Source: Bacillus fungorum
GTDB taxonomy: Bacteria > Bacillota > Bacilli > Bacillales > Bacillaceae_G
Assembly (NCBI RefSeq): GCF_002746455.1
Contig: NZ_NWUW01000009.1
Coordinates: 1 to 64,000, forward strand
Direction: 5' to 3'
DNA: 64,000 bases
Below are positions 58,498 through 64,000 of this stretch, in pieces. Each line of letters begins with the position of its first letter. The first letter of the stretch is position 1. Made by a program: the position numbers and the translations under genes. The notes below the pieces were generated by a model. It was not told the DNA's origin, searched no databases, and worked only from the letters and a program-made list of their open reading frames with translations.

Positions 58498-61323
58498 TTA
58501 GTGAATGATTTTACTTCCTTTTGCATTCTCAACGAATTTTTCACTTGATTTATTAATTGGTGTTTTCAGTAATAACGCAGCAACAATCATAACTACTACG
58601 AAAGCACTTAACACAAGTAAATCTCGCGTTACGATATCCCAAAGCATTCCGCCTACTGTTTCACGAATTGCGCTAATTGCGTATGTGAATGGTAAGAACG
58701 GATAAAGTGCTTGGAAGAACGCTGGTGTCATTTGAATTGGGAATGTTCCGCCCGATCCTGCTACTTGCAGTACAAGTAAAATGATCGCCATCGATTTCCC
58801 AACGTTTCCGAAAATAGAAACGAGTGAGTATACGATACAAACGAAGACTCCGCCAATAAATAAACTAAATAATACAAACCAGAACTTATCGACTACATAC
58901 GTACCGAGTAAGAATATATCTCCCATTGATACGATAAACGCTTGTGAAAGACCTATCGTTAAGAATGTTAATAAACGTCCGAAGTAAATTTCATGGCTCT
59001 TATAATTCGCGCCTTCTTCGTGTACTTCTACCGTTAATAACGAAACCATTAATAATGCGCCTACCCATAGTGCAAGCACTGTATAGAATGGTGACATTGC
59101 TGAACCGTAGTTCGGCATCGCAAATAATTTATTCTCTTTTAAATTTACTGGATTCGCAAAGTAATCACTTTGCTTCTCAACATCATTTTTCAATAAGCGT
59201 ATGATGTCTTTTATATCCTCTTCAGATTCAAAATCACGAATTTTATCTGCTAATTCCTTAACCTTTTTCTCAGTCTCTGGCATGTCAGCTTTAATATCTG
59301 CTAATTTCTTTCTACCGTCTACTAAGCCTTTTGATGAATCTTCTAGTAACTTTTTAACATCTGGAAGCTTTTTGTCTGCTTCTTTTAAAATTTGAGTTGT
59401 GTTTTTAGACATACGTTTCGTACGTTCAATTGCTGTGTTAAAGTTTGGAACGATTTCTGAATCATATGTTGCTAAGAAATCTCCTAATTGAGCTGAAGCA
59501 TTTTTAGTTGCTTCATTAATACTTTCTACAACCTCTTTTGTAGGCTTCTGTCCATTGTTAATTAGCGTAGTTGCTTTATTCGTTGCATCTATACCTTTTT
59601 GAACAGAATTTTGTATTTTGTTCAATTTTGCAATTCCACCATTAAGGTTTTTTCCGCTATTTACATCTGCTAATACCTTATTTGTGCTTTCTAGAACCGG
59701 AATCGCATCACCAATTAGATTATTAGTAGCTTGTAATTGACCATTTAAATCGTTTAAAGATACTTTTGCCCACTCTAAATCAGTAACACCTTTATTTGAT
59801 ATGTTTGCCTTAGCATCTTCAACACCATTTTTGAACTTATCATATTCATTTTTCACACTATCATATGCTTCATTTGCATCAACTTTAGCTTGATCAACTG
59901 TGCTAACTGCTTTTTTATAATCTGCTACAAACATTTCATTATAATCTTTTTCTGCTTGATCAATTAATCCATTTGCTGCATCTAATTTTTGATTTGCTAC
60001 ATCTGTTACATCTTTCTTTACTTCTTGTCCTGTACCGATAACATTTACAATATCTTTAATACCGTTGTTCGCATTTTCCATTTTTCCTTTAAGACTAGTT
60101 AAGCGATCCACTCGCCCTTGGAAAAAGCTTTGACCAAAATCAGTCGTCGCCGATTTTTGAAGCTCAGTAAATACATTAATAAGATATGCAATACTATCTG
60201 TACGACCTTGAAGATTTTCAGAAACCGCATTAAGATCTTGTTTTGCCTTTTCTGGATCAAATTGACCATTTTGCAATCCGTTTACAACACTTTTCCCGTA
60301 TGTTGTTCCTGCACGTGCCGAGTTTAAAACGTTATTCACTGTTTGATTAATATTTCTTGCAATATTTTTATAACCTTCATCGTTCAACTTTGAAAGATCC
60401 GGACGTGCTGGAAACTCAGGCAACCCTTCCATACCAGAAAAGTCTATTCCCGGGTGCATTAAAAAATCTGTAAAAGCATTAGCTTTATCCATTACATTTT
60501 TAGCTGCTGTCAAATGATTTCGTATCGTCCCAGGTGCATTTTGCAATGTTTGATCATTGTTTGCAAAGAACTTATCTAAATTCCCTAACGCTTCTTGACC
60601 ATCATTGATAACACTTTCTACAACTGGCAGCTCTTTTTGCGCTACTTTCACAACATCTTCTGCTCGAGTCGCATCATCTAATGCCTTATCCATCAGTGTA
60701 TTCATTTCTGGGAACTGCGCTTCTAACTTAAATACAAGATCTTTTACTTTCTCGATACTTGGTAAGTTTGTTTCTAAATCGATTCCAAGGTCATTGAAGA
60801 TTTTAAAAATCTCACCGTTCGCTGTTTTAACAAAGTTTTTACTAATTTCTTCTGTAATACCTGATGCACCTTTTGCTGTAATTTTCGGTGCAATTGCGTT
60901 TACTTTTTCATTTACATAGTAATCCAGTTCTGGTTTCTGTGGATTTTCATCCAGAACAGTTGCAATTTTTTCAGAGAAGTCTTTTGGAATCGTAATGCTC
61001 GCATAATAATCCCCACGCTCAACTCCGTAAATTGCCTGCTTTTCATCTACAAATTTCCAACCAAGATTTTTGTTTTTCTTCAGAGAATCTACAATCTCGT
61101 CCCCGATATTGATATCTTTCCCTCTTAAATTAGAGCCTGCATCTTGGTTAGAAACTGCAATGGGAACCTCTTTTGTATTTCCGTACGGATCCCAGGAAGC
61201 TTTAATGTTAAACCATGCATATAACGATGGTAAAATCATTAACCCTAAAACAATAACAATTGCAGCCCAATGTTTAGCTACATTCCGTAAATCTGTCTTA
61301 TAAATACGCCAAATTTGTTTCAT
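58498..61323 (-). CDS. yhgE: YhgE/Pip-family membrane protein
   Basis: This 941-residue protein is built like the phage-infection proteins: one N-terminal helix (about 20-40) with LPSLYAWFNIKASWDPYGNT, a long extracellular coiled-coil region (about 130-690) with many LxxAxxxxN-type heptads, and five to six C-terminal helices of ABC-2 type. In other Firmicutes the family includes Pip, a phage adsorption receptor, and EsaA-like type VII secretion parts. No esx genes lie nearby. The ATG at 61321-61323 has AGGTGAT upstream. Confidence 0.9.
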   Translation of the reverse strand: MKQIWRIYKTDLRNVAKHWAAIVIVLGLMILPSLYAWFNIKASWDPYGNTKEVPIAVSNQDAGSNLRGKDINIGDEIVDSLKKNKNLGWKFVDEKQAIYGVERGDYYASITIPKDFSEKIATVLDENPQKPELDYYVNEKVNAIAPKITAKGASGITEEISKNFVKTANGEIFKIFNDLGIDLETNLPSIEKVKDLVFKLEAQFPEMNTLMDKALDDATRAEDVVKVAQKELPVVESVINDGQEALGNLDKFFANNDQTLQNAPGTIRNHLTAAKNVMDKANAFTDFLMHPGIDFSGMEGLPEFPARPDLSKLNDEGYKNIARNINQTVNNVLNSARAGTTYGKSVVNGLQNGQFDPEKAKQDLNAVSENLQGRTDSIAYLINVFTELQKSATTDFGQSFFQGRVDRLTSLKGKMENANNGIKDIVNVIGTGQEVKKDVTDVANQKLDAANGLIDQAEKDYNEMFVADYKKAVSTVDQAKVDANEAYDSVKNEYDKFKNGVEDAKANISNKGVTDLEWAKVSLNDLNGQLQATNNLIGDAIPVLESTNKVLADVNSGKNLNGGIAKLNKIQNSVQKGIDATNKATTLINNGQKPTKEVVESINEATKNASAQLGDFLATYDSEIVPNFNTAIERTKRMSKNTTQILKEADKKLPDVKKLLEDSSKGLVDGRKKLADIKADMPETEKKVKELADKIRDFESEEDIKDIIRLLKNDVEKQSDYFANPVNLKENKLFAMPNYGSAMSPFYTVLALWVGALLMVSLLTVEVHEEGANYKSHEIYFGRLLTFLTIGLSQAFIVSMGDIFLLGTYVVDKFWFVLFSLFIGGVFVCIVYSLVSIFGNVGKSMAIILLVLQVAGSGGTFPIQMTPAFFQALYPFLPFTYAISAIRETVGGMLWDIVTRDLLVLSAFVVVMIVAALLLKTPINKSSEKFVENAKGSKIIH

Positions 61324-61439
61324 AGAAGTTATCACCTAATTATATATTTTTCCTTCTTTAGAAAATGATACATACATTTTGCAATTATATCACTTTCTAC
61401 ATCGTGGATTAACCAAAAACGAACTATTTTTTCCTATTA

Positions 61440-61479
61440 ACTTTGACTTACTACATTATATAACGAAGTCAGTCAAAGT
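61440..61479. promoter_or_regulatory. Inverted repeat around a -10 box upstream of yhgE
   Basis: ACTTTGACT and AGTCAAAGT flank 22 bases that, on the minus strand, hold TATAAT. The layout suits a TetR-type operator over a promoter. Confidence 0.5.
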
Positions 61480-61542
61480 ATGAATACAAAATGACCAAAT
61501 CGGTTTTAGATTCAATAATAACAAATATATAGGAAATGTCAT

Positions 61543-61580
61543 AAAAAATACAAGTATTTTCTCTTGGAAATACTTGTATT
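61543..61580 (-). terminator. Second of two tandem terminators after the EEP gene
   Basis: The 13-bp stem AATACAAGTATTT with an 8-base loop is followed by T6 on the minus strand. Confidence 0.8.
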
Positions 61581-61583
61581 CCT

Positions 61584-61621
61584 AAAAAAATCCTCACAGC
61601 TTTTATTCCCTGTGAGGATTT
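61584..61621 (-). terminator. First of two tandem terminators after the EEP gene
   Basis: The 12-bp stem AAATCCTCACAG with a 10-base loop and T7 on the minus strand lies just past the stop codon. Confidence 0.88.
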
Positions 61622-61627
61622 CTTCTA

Positions 61628-62419
61628 TTATATATCTACTTGTACTTCTACACCGAAATGATCTGAAATTACCTTTCGGTTTGTACTATTAAAAATAACT
61701 TTTGAAGAACGAACTTTTTCACTTCGGTTACACAATATTAGATCGATTCGTAAATTATGCTTATTCTCATCCCAACCAGCAATCTCACCTTGGACAGTTG
61801 TTCCTTCATCCTTCTCTATTGCTAGTTCATATGTGTCATACAAACCTTTTTGCATCATATATTCATAACCCTCCCCTTGCAAACGGGCGTTATTATTAAA
61901 ATCACCCATTAAGAAGGATAGTTCCTTGCTATCTACATGCTCCATCAAACGATTCACTTGATCTTTAAATGATTCTTCTTCATCATTCCACCAACCGAGG
62001 TGGCAAGAGTAAAACGTGATGTTCTTACCATTATAAGCAATTGTTGCACTTACAATTTTGCGTGTTTTCCAATACGTTGTATCCTTATTTTCTGAAATAA
62101 AGAACGTATCTTCTTTTACAACATTATGCTTCGTTATAATCGCTAATCCTTCTTCATACACATCATAACCAATATGAGAGAAATCCCAAGTAATATTGTA
62201 ATCTTTTACATGTAACGCTTTTAACTCTTCTAATAGTAAAAGTCCAAAATTATCTTCTTTCTTGTTACCGCATACATTTTTAGCCGCTATCGACTGACTT
62301 ACTTCTTGTAATGCGATGACATCGTACTCTTCTTCTTGAATGACTTTAGCAAGATATTTTATCTTTTCTACTTGATTCTCTTCTTGCCAAGAGTGACAGT
62401 TTAAAGTTAGCAATTTCAT
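61628..62419 (-). CDS. Endonuclease/exonuclease/phosphatase-family protein
   Basis: This 263-residue metal-dependent phosphodiesterase has the EEP fold: LTLNCHSWQEE at the N-terminus, DVIALQEVS with the metal-binding glutamate, FYSCHLGWWN, MGDFNNNA with the catalytic Asp/Asn pair and ISDHFGVEV at the C-terminus. No signal peptide is present, so it is cytosolic, unlike sphingomyelinase. It starts 4 bases after the PTS gene ends, so its substrate may be tied to an imported sugar or sugar phosphate. AGGTG lies 9 bases before the ATG. Confidence 0.87.
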   Translation of the reverse strand: MKLLTLNCHSWQEENQVEKIKYLAKVIQEEEYDVIALQEVSQSIAAKNVCGNKKEDNFGLLLLEELKALHVKDYNITWDFSHIGYDVYEEGLAIITKHNVVKEDTFFISENKDTTYWKTRKIVSATIAYNGKNITFYSCHLGWWNDEEESFKDQVNRLMEHVDSKELSFLMGDFNNNARLQGEGYEYMMQKGLYDTYELAIEKDEGTTVQGEIAGWDENKHNLRIDLILCNRSEKVRSSKVIFNSTNRKVISDHFGVEVQVDI

Positions 62420-62423
62420 ATTA

Positions 62424-64000
62424 TTACGCACCTAACATATCTTGAATGTCTGACTTTAATACGTCAGCTTTCGGACCATATACCGCTTGTACACCTTTAT
62501 CTTTTACAATAAGCCCTAAAGCACCATTTTGTTTCCACTGTGCTTCTGATGCAACAACATCTAAATCTTTTACTGTTACACGTAAACGTGTCATACAAGC
62601 ATCTACGTCAGCAATATTTTCTTTTCCACCTAATAAATCAATAACTTTTGTTGCTAATGAACCATCTTGTACATTTCCTGTTCCTTCTGATGACTCATCC
62701 TCATTATCAATATAGTTACCTGCACGTCCTGGTGTTGGTAAGTTGAACTTTTTAATTAAGAAATTGAATAATGTAAAGTTCAGACCGAAGAATACTAGTG
62801 AAACGATAACGAAATTGATTAAATCTCTAGTTAGTCCCGCATTAACCATCATCGGTGTACGAGTAATTAATTCAATAAATCCGAATGCATGAACACGTAA
62901 GTTGATTAAATCTGCTAATGCGAATGCAAGTCCTGTTGTAATTGCATATACAACATATAATACTGGAGCAATAAACATAAACATGAATTCAATTGGTTCT
63001 GTTACACCTGTTAAAAATACTGCTAATGCTGCTGATAAGAACATTGGTTTATATTTTGCACGTTTTTCTTTATCAACATTACGGAACATCGCGAAAGCAA
63101 TCCCCATTAACGCTGCTGTTGAGCCGATAACTTGTCCAGCTTTGAAACGAGCTGGTACAACATTATTTAATAGATCGTTATATGCTTTCGTATCTCCATT
63201 TGCTAATAAGTTATTTAAATCTGTAATCCATGCAAGCCATAATGGATCTTGTCCTGCTACAACTTGTCCAACTTTTGAACCAGTTAACATCGTATATGTT
63301 CCGCCTAGCTCTGTGTAGTTCATCGGAATCGTTAACATATGGTGTAAACCGAATGGTAATAGTAAACGCTCTAACGTTCCATATACAAACGGTGCAACAA
63401 CTGGCGCACTATCCTTTGAAGCTGCAATCCAGCGACCAAATTCATTTAATGCACTTTGGATAAATGGCCATAAAAGTGATAATACAATCGCAGTAACTGT
63501 AGACCAAAGAATTACAACGAATGGCACAAATCGTTTTCCATTAAAGAATGCTAATGCCTGTGGCAGTTTATTATAGTTATAATATTTGTTATATAGATTA
63601 GCTCCTAAGAAACCTGTGATAATCCCCACGAAAACTCCCATGTTTAATGCTGGTGCACCAAGTACAGAAGTAAAATAATCTTTTACAAGTAAATCTCCTG
63701 CTATTACTGAAGAAACTGTCGCTTTTGAATCCGCTAACATTTGAGCGTTTACGCCAAATATAGCTCCTGTAATTCGGTTTGTTAAGACGAAGGCTAATAG
63801 TGCTGCAAATGCACCACCTGCACGATCCTTCGCCCAAGATCCCCCAATTGCTACTGCGAATAAAATGTGTAGATTTGTAATGATTGCCCAACCGATGTCT
63901 TCCATTACACGAGCAATTGTATGAACTGCGTTAATATCCCCAGCAGACATCCCAATTAATTTACCGATAGAAATCATTAAACCAGCTGCTGGCATTACAG
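62424..64000 (-). CDS. PTS transporter EIICB, glucose/maltose/GlcNAc superfamily (5' end missing)
   Basis: The frame runs off the right edge; the ATG at 63993-63995 sits inside VMPAAGLM, which is an internal segment in this family, so the true start lies beyond the window. The EIIC domain has about ten helices and the conserved GLHHMLTIPMNYTELGG and VTEPIEFMFMF. The EIIB domain at the C-terminus has the phosphorylated cysteine in DACMTRLRV. No EIIA is attached, so a separate or shared EIIA must phosphorylate it. The sugar is unknown. Confidence 0.9.
   Translation of the reverse strand, partial: VMPAAGLMISIGKLIGMSAGDINAVHTIARVMEDIGWAIITNLHILFAVAIGGSWAKDRAGGAFAALLAFVLTNRITGAIFGVNAQMLADSKATVSSVIAGDLLVKDYFTSVLGAPALNMGVFVGIITGFLGANLYNKYYNYNKLPQALAFFNGKRFVPFVVILWSTVTAIVLSLLWPFIQSALNEFGRWIAASKDSAPVVAPFVYGTLERLLLPFGLHHMLTIPMNYTELGGTYTMLTGSKVGQVVAGQDPLWLAWITDLNNLLANGDTKAYNDLLNNVVPARFKAGQVIGSTAALMGIAFAMFRNVDKEKRAKYKPMFLSAALAVFLTGVTEPIEFMFMFIAPVLYVVYAITTGLAFALADLINLRVHAFGFIELITRTPMMVNAGLTRDLINFVIVSLVFFGLNFTLFNFLIKKFNLPTPGRAGNYIDNEDESSEGTGNVQDGSLATKVIDLLGGKENIADVDACMTRLRVTVKDLDVVASEAQWKQNGALGLIVKDKGVQAVYGPKADVLKSDIQDMLGA

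Noticed and set aside
58505-61303. Many plus-strand frames opposite yhgE
   Set aside because: They are complements of the heptad-repeat coding sequence; none has a ribosome binding site or a recognisable domain.

Overview
The window is a low-GC Firmicute chromosome and most likely belongs to the Bacillus cereus group. The grounds are strong AGGAGG-type ribosome binding sites, a 674-residue GH18-FnIII-CBM2 chitinase, an archaeal-type second prolyl-tRNA synthetase behind a T-box, an LPNTA sorting signal, gene order shared with B. subtilis (yfk and yce blocks), and a family of short dispersed elements with TTTAT ends that resemble the B. cereus-group bcr1 repeat. I saw no rRNA or tRNA genes, CRISPR array, insertion-sequence transposase, prophage or replication origin. 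Identifications are from reading the sequence; no database search was run.

Layout. 0.1-6 kb: truA, rlmD, alkA, pdaA and class I fumarase on the minus strand. 6-9.4 kb: yfkAB, yfkD and the Ca2+/H+ antiporter yfkE. 9.5-19.9 kb: single-gene units (PPOX-fold protein, small EamA, DedA, a 920-residue TPR/dynamin-like protein with a broken G domain, signal peptidase I, YhhN, EamA, a metal P-type ATPase). 19.8-22.3 kb: yfkH-yfkI-yfkJ with divergent yfkK. 22.4-25.1 kb: Ca2+-type P-ATPase. 25.2-30.8 kb: the tellurite/stress cluster yceC-D-E-F-G-H (three TerD, TerC, YceG, TelA). 30.9-35.3 kb: ROK kinase, Gly/Ser-repeat LPNTA wall protein, T-box and proS, YesK-like protein. 35.4-41.7 kb: phosphodiesterase, two MFS transporters, regulators, small membrane proteins and a thioredoxin operon. 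42-46.5 kb: chitinase and an ABC-F gene behind a leader-peptide attenuator. 46.6-49.6 kb: thiamine-precursor ABC transporter under a TPP riboswitch. 49.7-53.2 kb: chemoreceptor under a c-di-GMP-I riboswitch, then a Dcu transporter. 53.3-56 kb: TPR-hydrolase and thiM-thiE under a second TPP riboswitch. 56-64 kb: topB, YhgE/Pip, an EEP-family phosphodiesterase and a PTS EIICB that runs off the end.

Regulation by RNA is dense: one T-box, two TPP riboswitches, one c-di-GMP-I riboswitch and one uORF/terminator attenuator lie between 34 and 56 kb, nearly all with a readable terminator. The two thiamine units work together (precursor uptake; thiazole kinase and thiamine-phosphate synthase). The yce cluster is a membrane and cytosolic stress module. 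The main points for follow-up are the ABC-F attenuator, the pseudo-GTPase dynamin-like protein, the internally deleted bcr1-like mini-elements, a 20-bp palindrome present three times, and the LPNTA protein whose Shine-Dalgarno sequence can be sequestered.
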